A stretch of 64,000 bases of DNA from Myceligenerans salitolerans (GTDB lineage: Bacteria; Actinomycetota; Actinomycetes; Actinomycetales; Cellulomonadaceae): the NCBI RefSeq assembly GCF_017349295.1, contig NZ_JAFMPK010000027.1:152829-216828 (forward strand), read 5' to 3'. Below, one piece after another: positions 8,495-16,628 of the stretch; the stretch's first letter is position 1, and every line of letters starts with the position of its first letter. The translations under genes and the position numbers were made by a program. Under the pieces are notes generated by a model. The model had not been told where the DNA came from. It did no database searches and worked only from the letters and a program-made list of their open reading frames with translations.

Positions 8495-8519
8495 CTCACA
8501 TCGTGGATACCGATGTGAG
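8495..8519. promoter_or_regulatory. Perfect 9-bp dyad, candidate activator site
   Basis: CTCACATCG and CGATGTGAG flank a 7-base spacer. The dyad lies 7 bases upstream of the proposed sir -35, the normal place for an activator, and between the divergent sir operon and the membrane gene at 8581. The cognate regulator is not recognisable. Confidence 0.55.
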
Positions 8520-8567
8520 CCATCGATCATGTCGATGTCTCGTGCATCGCGCCCGGAACGGCGGGGA

Positions 8568-8573
8568 TAAGCT
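8568..8573 (+). promoter_or_regulatory. -10 box, leaderless start of 8581 gene
   Basis: TAAGCT ends 7 bases before the ATG at 8581 and there is no ribosome-binding site, so the transcript probably starts at the initiation codon. Confidence 0.45.
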
Positions 8574-8580
8574 GCCGGAC

Positions 8581-8931
8581 ATGGAGTTTCTCTACGACGT
8601 CTTCGTGTTCGTGCACTTCGCGAGCTGGGCCCTGGTGTTCGGCGGCACCATCGCATCGATGCGCAGCAAGGCGCTCTACAGGGCGGTCTCGCACGGAGCC
8701 TGGGGCGCCCTGGTGGCCGGCGTCGTCATGGTCGGCATCGACGAGATGGCGGACCTGGGCCACACCGAAGGGCTGATGGCCAAGATCGGCGTGAAGCTGG
8801 TCGTCGCGCTCGCCGTCGCGGTCGTCGCCCAGCTCGCGGTGCGCAAGGGCGAGAACGTCTCCCAGGGCCTCAAGGGCGCGATCCTCGGTCTGACCCTGGT
8901 CAACATCCTGGTCGCGGTCTTCTGGCACTGA
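8581..8931 (+). CDS. Small four-helix membrane protein
   Basis: Hypothetical integral membrane protein of 116 residues. Hydrophobic segments are at about residues 4-24, 38-58, 66-84 and 96-115, joined by short charged loops. No catalytic motif or recognised domain is visible; the even spacing resembles small actinobacterial multi-pass proteins of unknown function. It is divergent from the sulfite reductase operon and shares its intergenic region, including the 8495-8519 dyad, so coregulation with sulfur assimilation is possible but unproven. The ATG is preceded by TAAGCT at leaderless distance. Only 18 bases separate its stop from the oppositely oriented serine hydrolase. Confidence 0.7.
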   Translation: MEFLYDVFVFVHFASWALVFGGTIASMRSKALYRAVSHGAWGALVAGVVMVGIDEMADLGHTEGLMAKIGVKLVVALAVAVVAQLAVRKGENVSQGLKGAILGLTLVNILVAVFWH

Positions 8932-8949
8932 GGACGCCCGCGCGCCCTG

Positions 8950-10272
8950 TCAGCAGGTCGCCAGCAGCATCGGCGTCAGGAGCACGCCGAGGTCGTACAA
9001 CGGGGCCTCGCCGCCGCTAATGTCGCGGGCGTTGACGCCCAGGGTGATCTGGCGCTCGCCGTCGAGCGAGGACCAGTTGATGCTCACCGTCCCGTACGCG
9101 GCGCCGTCGTGCCCGTACAGGAACTCGCCCGGCTCGCAGGGGTCGGGGACGCGGTAGACGCCGAGCCCGTACTCGATGGTGCCGCCGAACAGGGTGCCGC
9201 GTGGCGTGACCATGTCCTCGACCGTCTCCGACGACACCAGCCGCCCCGAGAACAGCGCCTCGTTCAGCCGGTTCAGGTCCCGCGTCCCGGCCGTGGCCGC
9301 ACCCGCGGCGGCGAACATCGTCGGGTCCCACTCGTCCAGCGACTCCCAGCCGCCTTCCTCGCCGGCGTACGCCGCACCCACCATGAAGGGGCCGCGGACA
9401 CCGGGCTCCTCCGGGTAGCCGGCGTGCCACATCCCGGCCGGGAGGAAGACGCGCCACGTCAGCAGCTTGTCGAGCGGCCACCCGGTCTCCTCCTCGAGCA
9501 TCAGCCCGAGCAGCACGTAGCCCGCGTTCGAGTAGGCCCCGTCCGTTCCGGGCTCGAAGTCCCACGGCAGGTTCCCGATCGTGGTCAGGTGGTCGTCGAT
9601 CGTGTACCGCTGCTCGAGCGCGTCGAGGAAGTCCTCCCACGACTCCAGGTCGGAGACGCGATCGATGATCATCTGCTGGATGTGCAGCGCCGGCGCACCC
9701 GAACGGTGGCTCATCAGCTGCTCGACGGTCACGACACCGGCGATCTCGGCCGGGAGCACTCCCGGCAGCACGTCCTCGACGGTGGTGTCGAGGGTCCACC
9801 GGCCGCGCTCCACCTCCTGCATCACCAGCGTGGCCACCATGGTCTTGGTGTTGCTCGCCACGCGGAAACGGTCGTACGCCCTCGCCGGGGCGTTCCCGCC
9901 GAGCTCGCGCAGCCCGGCAGCACCCGTCCAGCGCACGCCCGGCGCCTCCACGCGGGCGGTGGCACCCAGGGCGCCGTCGGCCACCACGGCCGCGACCGCG
10001 TCGTCGAGCGCCTCGTCCACGTCGTCCGACGCGGGGCCGGGCTCGGCGCCACGGGTCCGCGGCCCGGCCGTCCGGGCGTCCTGGATCCGCTTCGCCTCGG
10101 CGACCGCGTCGTCGATCTCGGCGACGAGCCGTTCCCGTCCGTCCGGCTCCGGAGCCGACGGCGCCGGCGCTGCCGCGGCCACGCCCGCGGCCGGGACCGT
10201 CACCGCGAGCAGCGCGCCCGCGAGAATCCGCACGCCCCGGCGGGAGCGGGACATCCTTGCTGTTCGGGTCAT
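8950..10272 (-). CDS. Secreted serine hydrolase, beta-lactamase/DD-peptidase fold
   Basis: Exported class C beta-lactamase-like protein, expected to act outside the membrane as a D-alanyl-D-alanine carboxypeptidase, esterase or related hydrolase. A signal peptide (RRGVRILAGALLAVTVPAAG, then AAAAPAP) occupies about residues 12-36. The active-site SxxK is SNTK at about residue 138, the YxN motif is YSN at about 246, and the KTG box is replaced by HDG at about 387, as in R61-type peptidases. The stretch between signal and catalytic domain (about residues 37-85) is acidic and low in complexity. Length 440 residues. It appears monocistronic, 70 bases from the glycosyltransferase gene in the same direction. 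Substrate cannot be inferred. Confidence 0.85.
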   Translation of the reverse strand: MTRTARMSRSRRGVRILAGALLAVTVPAAGVAAAAPAPSAPEPDGRERLVAEIDDAVAEAKRIQDARTAGPRTRGAEPGPASDDVDEALDDAVAAVVADGALGATARVEAPGVRWTGAAGLRELGGNAPARAYDRFRVASNTKTMVATLVMQEVERGRWTLDTTVEDVLPGVLPAEIAGVVTVEQLMSHRSGAPALHIQQMIIDRVSDLESWEDFLDALEQRYTIDDHLTTIGNLPWDFEPGTDGAYSNAGYVLLGLMLEEETGWPLDKLLTWRVFLPAGMWHAGYPEEPGVRGPFMVGAAYAGEEGGWESLDEWDPTMFAAAGAATAGTRDLNRLNEALFSGRLVSSETVEDMVTPRGTLFGGTIEYGLGVYRVPDPCEPGEFLYGHDGAAYGTVSINWSSLDGERQITLGVNARDISGGEAPLYDLGVLLTPMLLATC

Positions 10273-10342
10273 GTTCTCCTCCTTCGCTCGCGACCATCGT
10301 CACGGCGGACGACGGCGTGACGGATCCGCCGCCGGGAGGACA

Positions 10343-11503
10343 TCACCGGGAGGCGGTCTCCTCCCCGGGACGGAGGCCGAGGACCACACGTGCCATCCGG
10401 GCACGGTACTGCTCCACGCCGAAGCGCTCCTGGGCGTCCTTGCGGCCGGCCGCGGCGAGCGCGGCGGCCCGCTCCGGGTCGTCGAGCAGTTCCGCGACCG
10501 CCCGCGCGAGAGCGGCGGGGTCGCCGGGCGGGACACCGATCCCGGTCTCGCCGTCGCGCACGATCTCCGCCAGGCCCTGTGTGCGGCTCGCGACGAGGGG
10601 CCGTTCGGCGCTCAGCGCCTGGACCGCGACGTTCCCGAAGGGCTCGACGCGCGAGGGCACCACGACGACGTCGGCCCGGGCGAACCACTCCCACGGGTCG
10701 GCGTAGCCGACGAAGTCGACGGCGCCGGCGAGGTCGGGACGTGCCGCCCGCGACCGGAGCTCGTCCTCGAACCACTCGTAGCCCGTGAACGCCGTACCGC
10801 ACAGGGTCAGCCGGACGTCGCGGCCGCCCTCCCGCAGCCTGCCCACGGCGTCCAGCGCGACGTCCGTCCCCTTGCGAGGGCTGAGCCGCCCGACGAGGAC
10901 GACCCGCGCGGGCCGGGACGCCGAACCGTCCGCGGGCGCATCGGCCCTGCCGGTACGGTCGGGCACGGGCACGCCGTTGTAGATCACCTGGGTCCGGCGC
11001 CGGAGCAGGGGCACGGCACCGACGACGACGTCGCGGGCCGACGCCGAGTTCACCACCACGTCCCGGGCGAGCAGCAGCGGCGCGTTGAGGCCGATCCGCA
11101 GGGGAAGCGCGGCGTCCGCCTCCGCCTCGTGCACGTGACACACGGGTGCGACCCGGGCCCACCGCGCGGCGACGAGCCAGGCGGGAATGGTCACGGTGTT
11201 CACCACCACCGTGTGTGGCCGATGACGTCGGACGATGCGTACCATGCGCGGGGCCGCCCGCAGGGTGTGCGCGAGGAGTCCGACGATCCCGCGAGGGCTC
11301 AGGACGGCCTTGCGCAGCACCGGCATGTCGACGATCTCGACGCCGGCGCCCGCGCCCAGCAGTTCCTTGACGAGCGGCCCTTCGTGCGGAAGCGCGACGA
11401 CGACTTCCGCTCCGGCCTCCCTGAGGGCTGTCGCGGTCTCGACCAGCTGCAGGTCGGACCCGTACAACTCGGCGGACGCGTGGGCAAGAAGGACCGTCGT
11501 CAT
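10343..11503 (-). CDS. Glycosyltransferase family 4 protein
   Basis: GT-B fold retaining glycosyltransferase of 386 residues. The start MTTVLLAHASAELYGSDLQ has the GT4 acceptor-domain opening. The donor domain begins near VVLVGRLSPRKGTDVALDAV (about residue 205) and carries the EPFGNVAVQALSAERPLVAS segment typical of the E-x7-E region. The ATG at 11503 is chosen because the protein core starts there; only a weak AGG precedes it. The gene is divergent from a polyprenyl sugar-phosphate transferase 253 bases away, so both probably serve the same exopolysaccharide. Sugar donor and acceptor are unknown. Confidence 0.88.
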   Translation of the reverse strand: MTTVLLAHASAELYGSDLQLVETATALREAGAEVVVALPHEGPLVKELLGAGAGVEIVDMPVLRKAVLSPRGIVGLLAHTLRAAPRMVRIVRRHRPHTVVVNTVTIPAWLVAARWARVAPVCHVHEAEADAALPLRIGLNAPLLLARDVVVNSASARDVVVGAVPLLRRRTQVIYNGVPVPDRTGRADAPADGSASRPARVVLVGRLSPRKGTDVALDAVGRLREGGRDVRLTLCGTAFTGYEWFEDELRSRAARPDLAGAVDFVGYADPWEWFARADVVVVPSRVEPFGNVAVQALSAERPLVASRTQGLAEIVRDGETGIGVPPGDPAALARAVAELLDDPERAAALAAAGRKDAQERFGVEQYRARMARVVLGLRPGEETASR

Positions 11504-11669
11504 GCCTGAACTGTGCCATCCCGCCGCGGCTGCGCGCCCCTCAGGCCGGGCCGGAGGCCTCCGCCGGGGGCTCGACACGCCAATCACGAAACGCGGTATA
11601 TCGGATGAAATCACGGGTGAACTTGCGATGAACGACGAGCAAGAGGGCACTTTCCGATTTACCGTGATC

Positions 11670-11694
11670 AGTGCCCCGCCTCCGCCGGGGCACT
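11670..11694 (+). repeat. Hairpin in leader of sugar-phosphate transferase
   Basis: AGTGCCCCG and CGGGGCACT form a perfect 9-bp stem with a 7-base loop in the 253-base divergent gap between the two polysaccharide genes. It lies 63 bases before the GTG at 11757, so it is either a leader RNA structure or a DNA dyad. The stretch 11580-11665 just upstream is unusually AT-rich (contains GTATAT) and probably holds the promoters. Confidence 0.5.
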
Positions 11695-11756
11695 CCACCT
11701 CGCCCGGAACACCATGACCGGCACCGCTCACCGATGAATCTGAGGGGAAATCGCGC

Positions 11757-13280
11757 GTGACGACAGAGGCCGTGATGGCCGGGGCCCCAGCCGTATCCGC
11801 CGGCAGCACGACAACCCAGCACGAGGCCGCCCCCGGCTCCCTGCCCGCAGCCGCCGCCGACCTCCGGTCCGTACCGGTCCGGTGGTGGTCGCGGCATCGC
11901 GTGCTGGTCCGGCTGACCGACGCCCTCGTCGTGGTCGGCGCGGCGCTCGTCGCCTCACTGGTGCACCTCGCGCGCCCGGTCGGCGAGGCGCACCCCATGA
12001 CCGCGCCGGTGCTCCTGTCGACGGTGGTCGCCTGGCTGGTCGCGCTGGAGTGGGGCAAGTCCTACGACTGGCACCTCTTCGGCGGGGGCATGGCCGAGTA
12101 CCGACGGGTGCTCGGTGCCACCGGGAAGACGTTCGGCGTCGTGGCGGTCGCCGCCTGGCTCACCGGGCTCACGGACGCGCGGGCCGTGGTGCTCGTGACG
12201 TTCGTGCTCGGCGTGGCCGGCCTCCTGGCGGCACGGTTCTCCTGGCGCCGCCGGATCCTCCGCCTGCGGGAGCAGCGCGCGGCCTGCGTCACGGACGTCG
12301 TCGCCGTGGGGCACCCGGCGCAGGTGTCCCGGTTCGTCGAGCGGGTCACCGCCGCACCGCACCACGGACTCCGCGTGGTCGGGGCGTGCGTCCCCGCCGG
12401 AGAGGCCGACGCCGGCGACCTGATCGACGGCGTCCCGGTGCTCGGCGTCCCGGACGAGGCGGGTGAGGCCGCGGAACGGGCCGGCGCCAGTGCCGTGGTC
12501 GTGAGCGGGTCCCACGAGGTCACCTCCGACGTCGTCCGCCGCCTCGGCTGGGCGCTCGAGGAACGCGGCGTCAGCCTGATGCTCACGACCGAGCTCACGG
12601 ACATCGCTCCCCCGCGCATCAGCGTGTCCCGGGTTCCGGGGATGTCGCTGCTGCACGTCGACCTCCCGCGGTTCACGGGGCCCAAGTACGTCGTGAAGCA
12701 GGTGATGGACGGCGTGCTGGCTCTCGTCCTGGCCGTGATCGCCGCGCCGCTGATCGGAGTTCTCGCCCTCGCCGTCGCCCTGACGAGCCGCGGGTCGCCG
12801 TTCTACGTCTCCGAGCGCGTGGGGCGGGACGGCCGCATCTTCTCCATGGTCAAGCTCCGGACGATGCACCAGGACGCCGACCGCCTCGTCCCCATGCTGT
12901 CCGCCGTCGACGACGGCGCGGGCGTCCTGTTCAAGATGCGCGAGGACCCGCGTGTCACGTCGATCGGGCGGGTGCTGCGCCGCTACTCGCTCGACGAGCT
13001 GCCGCAGCTCTTCAACGTCCTCGCCGGCCACATGAGCCTGGTCGGCCCGCGCCCGCCGCTCCCGCACGAGGCCGCCGAGTACGAGGAACGGATGCGCCGC
13101 CGCCTGCTGGTCAAGCCGGGCATGACCGGCCTGTGGCAGGTTCGCGGCCGCTCGGACCTGTCCTGGGAGGAGACCGTCCGGTGCGACGTGTACTACGCCG
13201 AGAACTGGACGCCTCAGCTCGACCTGCTCATCCTCGCGGACACGGCCCGAGCGGTGATCAGCGCGAAGGGCGCCTACTGA
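11757..13280 (+). CDS. Polyprenyl glycosylphosphotransferase (exopolysaccharide initiation)
   Basis: Membrane enzyme transferring a sugar-1-phosphate to undecaprenyl phosphate, the first step of polysaccharide assembly (WbaP/WcaJ class). The N-terminal half has membrane segments (about residues 55-75, 80-100, 118-138, 140-155) and a CoA-binding-like NAD fold (DVVAVGHPAQVSRFVE). A further membrane segment at about 315-340 precedes the catalytic bacterial sugar transferase domain with SERVGRDGRIFSMVKLRTM, DELPQLFNVL, GPRPP and KPGMTGLWQVRGRS. Length 507 residues is full. The GTG start has TGAGGGGAA upstream. Divergent from a GT4 gene. Confidence 0.93.
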   Translation: MTTEAVMAGAPAVSAGSTTTQHEAAPGSLPAAAADLRSVPVRWWSRHRVLVRLTDALVVVGAALVASLVHLARPVGEAHPMTAPVLLSTVVAWLVALEWGKSYDWHLFGGGMAEYRRVLGATGKTFGVVAVAAWLTGLTDARAVVLVTFVLGVAGLLAARFSWRRRILRLREQRAACVTDVVAVGHPAQVSRFVERVTAAPHHGLRVVGACVPAGEADAGDLIDGVPVLGVPDEAGEAAERAGASAVVVSGSHEVTSDVVRRLGWALEERGVSLMLTTELTDIAPPRISVSRVPGMSLLHVDLPRFTGPKYVVKQVMDGVLALVLAVIAAPLIGVLALAVALTSRGSPFYVSERVGRDGRIFSMVKLRTMHQDADRLVPMLSAVDDGAGVLFKMREDPRVTSIGRVLRRYSLDELPQLFNVLAGHMSLVGPRPPLPHEAAEYEERMRRRLLVKPGMTGLWQVRGRSDLSWEETVRCDVYYAENWTPQLDLLILADTARAVISAKGAY

Positions 13281-13299
13281 CGTCCGCTCACGTACGGCC

Positions 13300-13758
13300 T
13301 CAGGACCGGCGCAGACGCATCGGGGTGTGCGGGATGCCGTCCTCGAGGAACTCCTCGCCGTCCGGGGCGAACCCGAACGTGGCGTACCAGCCCACGAGCG
13401 GGGACTGCGCGTCCAGCACGACGTCCCGGCCGTCACCCGCCTCGTCGATGTGCGCGAGCGCGGCACGCATGACCTGATCGGCGAGGCGCTTGCCACGGGC
13501 CGTGCGGTCCAGGCAGACCCGGCCGACCCGCCAGAGCGCGTCGTCGTCCAGGACACGCGCCGCGCCGAGGACCCGGCGGCCGGCGTCGTCCGCGGGGGCG
13601 AGCAGGGCCACGTGCGCGGTCGTCGGTTCCGTGTCGCGGCCGTCGAGGTCCGGGTACGGACAGTCCTGCTCGACCACGAACACGTCCTGACGCAACCGCC
13701 ACAGGCCGTAGGCGACGGCGGGCTCCAGCTTGTCGAACGGTGCGACGAGAATCTCCAT
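13300..13758 (-). CDS. ElaA-family GNAT acetyltransferase
   Basis: Small acetyl-CoA-dependent N-acyltransferase of the ElaA type. Diagnostic features are the N-terminal YGLWRLRQDVFVVEQDCPYPDLDGRD (about residues 17-42) and the acetyl-CoA loop region VCLDRTARGKRLADQVM (about residues 80-97). The product is 152 residues, normal for ElaA. It ends 19 bases from the convergent sugar transferase gene. The start has GAGAAT six bases upstream, possibly a leaderless -10. The substrate of ElaA proteins is not established. Confidence 0.85.
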   Translation of the reverse strand: MEILVAPFDKLEPAVAYGLWRLRQDVFVVEQDCPYPDLDGRDTEPTTAHVALLAPADDAGRRVLGAARVLDDDALWRVGRVCLDRTARGKRLADQVMRAALAHIDEAGDGRDVVLDAQSPLVGWYATFGFAPDGEEFLEDGIPHTPMRLRRS

Positions 13759-13788
13759 GCGCCTATTCTCGGGCCGGAGCGGAGTCGC

Positions 13789-14283
13789 TCAGACCAGGAA
13801 GAGGCCGACGATCCACGTCGTCGCGGCGGCCAGCGCGCCCAGGAGCTGGATGCCGATCGTCATGGCGCTCGCCTGCAGGGCGGCGACGGTCGCACGCCAG
13901 GCCGTCACCCGGTCACGCCGCCGGATCAGCTCGACCGCGAACACCGCCGCGGCGAAGAACAGGAACAGGCCCACCACGGGCACCACGAAGAAGCCCACCA
14001 CCCCGGCGACACCGCCGATCACGATGGTCGACGTCGGCACCTCGGACCGCTTCATGTGCCCGCCGGCCACGACGTACTGCAGCACCTCGGCGATCACGAG
14101 GAAGGCCGCCGCGACCGCGAAGACCGTCCACGCCACGGGGCCACCGGTGAGGAACGCCCACACCAGGATCGCGGCACCGACCAAGATGCTCCCGGGGAGC
14201 ACCGGGACCACGATCCCGATGAGCCCCACCAGGATGGCGAGCCCGACGAGGGTCTCGGTGATGCCGTCGAAGTTGACGTCCAC
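13789..14283 (-). CDS. DUF456 family membrane protein
   Basis: Integral membrane protein of 164 residues matching DUF456. It has paired hydrophobic segments with the family's GLIGIVVPVLPGSILV glycine/proline pattern (about residues 14-29), then segments near 52-72, 86-116 and 138-162. No enzymatic motif is seen. The GTG at 14283 is supported by CAGGAAG 9 bases upstream. An upstream TACGCT (14326-14321) could be its -10. It follows the LuxR regulator gene in the same direction across a 96-base gap containing a hairpin. Confidence 0.75.
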   Translation of the reverse strand: MDVNFDGITETLVGLAILVGLIGIVVPVLPGSILVGAAILVWAFLTGGPVAWTVFAVAAAFLVIAEVLQYVVAGGHMKRSEVPTSTIVIGGVAGVVGFFVVPVVGLFLFFAAAVFAVELIRRRDRVTAWRATVAALQASAMTIGIQLLGALAAATTWIVGLFLV

Positions 14284-14342
14284 GGTTCGGTACTTCCTGT
14301 CCGTCGGGGAGGGTGACGGGCTTGAGCGTACCGTCAGTTTTG

Positions 14343-14363
14343 TCCGGAGCTTTGCTCTCCGGA
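14343..14363 (-). terminator. Small hairpin after response regulator
   Basis: TCCGGAG (14343-14349) and CTCCGGA (14357-14363) form a 7-bp stem with a 7-base loop, 17 bases beyond the regulator stop. No U-tract follows on the minus strand, so this is only a possible terminator. Confidence 0.35.
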
Positions 14364-14379
14364 GCCACACGCACCGGCG

Positions 14380-15072
14380 TCACAGGAGCCGGCGTGCGGC
14401 GGCCCAGCGGGTCAGCTCGTACCGCGACGAGAGCTGCAGCTTCCGCAGCACCGCCGACACGTGGGTCTCGACCGTCTTGATCGAGATGAACAGCTCGCTC
14501 GCGACCTCGCGGTAGGAGTATCCGCGGGCGATCAGCCGCATCACCTCCTGCTCGCGCTTGGAGAGGCGGTCCAGCTCGTCGTCGGCGACCGCGATGTCGG
14601 CGGCGCCCGTCCCGAACGCGTCCAGCACGAACCCGGCGAGCCGGGGCGAGAACACCGCGTCGCCGCCCGCGACGCGGACCACCGCCGCCGACAGCTCCGG
14701 CCCCGAGATGTTCTTCGTGACGTAGCCGCGAGCGCCCGCCCGGATCACGGCGACGACGTCCTCGGCGGCGTCGGAGACGGACAGGGCGAGGAACCTCACG
14801 GCGGGCCCGCTGCCGTTCGGGCGCGCCAGGTCGGCGCAGCGCCCGACCACCTCCGCTCCCCCGCCGCCGTTCCCGCCGGGCAGGTGGACGTCGAGCAGGA
14901 CGACGGGCGGGCGCTTCTCGTGCACGACCGCGACGGCGGAGTCGACGTCGTCCGCCTCGCCGACGACGGCGACCCGCTCGTCGAGGGAGGCGCGTACGCC
15001 GGTGCGGAACATGTGGTGGTCGTCGACGAGCACCACGGGTACGCGCGAGCGGGGCTGTGCGTCGGCGGTCAT
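14380..15072 (-). CDS. LuxR-type response regulator, partner of PspC-kinase
   Basis: NarL-family DNA-binding regulator. The receiver domain (about residues 9-135) shows LVDDHH with the acidic pocket and phosphoacceptor aspartate in VLLDVHLPGG. The C-terminal LuxR helix-turn-helix (about 165-228) reads LSKREQEVMRLIARGYS and SIKTVETHVSAVLRKL. The ATG at 15072 overlaps the kinase stop by four bases (ATGA). The receiver has a glycine-rich insertion (GGNGGGGAEV) after the phosphorylation site. It is probably phosphorylated by the upstream kinase and may control the divergent PspC gene. Confidence 0.93.
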   Translation of the reverse strand: MTADAQPRSRVPVVLVDDHHMFRTGVRASLDERVAVVGEADDVDSAVAVVHEKRPPVVLLDVHLPGGNGGGGAEVVGRCADLARPNGSGPAVRFLALSVSDAAEDVVAVIRAGARGYVTKNISGPELSAAVVRVAGGDAVFSPRLAGFVLDAFGTGAADIAVADDELDRLSKREQEVMRLIARGYSYREVASELFISIKTVETHVSAVLRKLQLSSRYELTRWAAARRLL

Positions 15073-16514
15073 GCGTTCTCCTCGGTCTTCGTCCCGTTGG
15101 TCTTCGTCCTGCCGGCGTTCCCGCCGTTGGCCTTCGTCCTGTCCGACGGCGGTTCCTCGCGGGGCACCCGCATCCGCACCTCGGTGCCCCATCCGGGCCG
15201 ACTCTGCACCTCGGCGACGCCGTCACGCCGTCGGACACGCCCGAGGATGGATTCCCGGACGCCGAACCGGTCGGGTGCGATCTCCTCGAGGTCGAAGCCG
15301 TCGCCTCGGTCGCGGACGAACGTCTCCACGGTGTCGTCACCCACCTCCAGGTAGACGGAGACGGGCGGGCGCCCGTGGGTGGCGGCGTTGACGAGAGCCT
15401 CGCGCGTGGCCTGGAGCAGGGCGGCCGTGGTGGGGCCGGGTACGCAGTCGCCCACCGCGACGGTGTCGACGGTCAGGGGAGCGAACGCGTCCTCGACCTG
15501 GCCGACGAGGTCCCGGAGCTCGGCGGCGAGGGACTCGCCGGGTGAGGGCCGGTCGTCGTAGAGCCACTCGCGCAGTTCGCGTTCCTGGGCGCGGGCCATG
15601 CGGGAGACGAACTCGGAGTCCTCGGCGCGGGCGCGGATGAGGGCGAGCGTCTGGAGCACGGAGTCGTGCAGGTGGGCGGCGATGTCGGCGCGTTCGGCCT
15701 CGCGGGCGCGGGCGGCGCGCTCGTCGCCGAGTTCCCGCACGAGCTTCAGCCACCACGGTGCGAGCACGAGGATGACGCCGGCCACCACGGCGACGGAGGC
15801 GACGGTGGCCTGCACCATGGTGTTGAGCGAGGCTTCCTGGCCCACGAGCATGAGCACGCCGACCATCGTCAGCAGGATGCCCCCGACGAGGCGCAGCACG
15901 CCGGCGCGCGTGCGCGGGCTGCCGCCCAGCCAACGGCCGCGTGACGTCCCGTCGAGCTGGCTCCAGGCCAGAGCGATACCGCCGAGGACGATGAGGGCGG
16001 GAAGCAGCCAGGAGGCCCACAGCTGCCAGCCCGCCTGGACCGCGAGGAGGAGCGCGGCGCCGCTGAGCAGGACCACACCGATGGTGATGTCGCGCGTGTC
16101 GAGCCGGGTGACCGGGCCGGAGAGGCGCAGGCGGTCGGTGAGCGACCGCGCCGTCGCCTCCTCGCGGTTGTCGTCCGTGCCGGCCAGCCGCGGTGCGAGC
16201 CGCTGCCGTGCGGGGTCGCCGGGCGTGGCGGGTTCCGGACGGCCGAACGGGACGGTCACCCACCAGAACAGGTAAACGACGGCGCCGGCGCCGTTCAGGA
16301 GCGTCGCCAGGACGAACAGCGCCCGCACCAGCCAGACGGGCACGCTCAGGTGCGCCGCGAGGCCCGCGGCCACGCCGGCGATCCAGCGCCCCTCGCGGGG
16401 GCGCCGCAGGGTGAGGCGAGCGGGGGCCGAGGGCGCGTCGTCGCCGGGACCGGCGGGCAGACCGCTCTCCGTCGGCGGTGCTGGTTTCGTCACACCATGA
16501 TCGTGGCACGTCAT
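15069..16514 (-). CDS. Sensor histidine kinase with N-terminal PspC domain
   Basis: Membrane sensor kinase of the envelope-stress (LiaS/PspC) type. A PspC domain lies at about residues 35-90 (EGRWIAGVAAGLAAHLSVPVW). Four or five further membrane segments follow up to about residue 260. The phospho-accepting histidine is in AAHLHDSVLQTL (HisKA_3, about residue 288), and the HATPase domain has REALVNAATHG and DRGDGF. I use ATG 16514, preceded by AGGG at 5 bases; GTG 16493 is an alternative. Coupled to the response regulator and divergent from another PspC gene. The signal is probably membrane damage, by analogy. Confidence 0.92.
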   Translation of the reverse strand: MTCHDHGVTKPAPPTESGLPAGPGDDAPSAPARLTLRRPREGRWIAGVAAGLAAHLSVPVWLVRALFVLATLLNGAGAVVYLFWWVTVPFGRPEPATPGDPARQRLAPRLAGTDDNREEATARSLTDRLRLSGPVTRLDTRDITIGVVLLSGAALLLAVQAGWQLWASWLLPALIVLGGIALAWSQLDGTSRGRWLGGSPRTRAGVLRLVGGILLTMVGVLMLVGQEASLNTMVQATVASVAVVAGVILVLAPWWLKLVRELGDERAARAREAERADIAAHLHDSVLQTLALIRARAEDSEFVSRMARAQERELREWLYDDRPSPGESLAAELRDLVGQVEDAFAPLTVDTVAVGDCVPGPTTAALLQATREALVNAATHGRPPVSVYLEVGDDTVETFVRDRGDGFDLEEIAPDRFGVRESILGRVRRRDGVAEVQSRPGWGTEVRMRVPREEPPSDRTKANGGNAGRTKTNGTKTEENA

Positions 16515-16628
16515 GCGGGCCCTGAGGAGCGGCGGGCGCGGATCTCAGGGTGCCGGGGACACCGAACCAGGGTCGGTTCAGGGCAGCACCCGATCCATAT
16601 CGCGCCTGCCGTGGACGAGCATGGAGAC

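Noticed and set aside
8291..8580. SAM-type riboswitch before the sulfur operon
   Set aside because: I could not recognise conserved core elements of known SAM riboswitches; the visible features fit a leader-peptide mechanism better.
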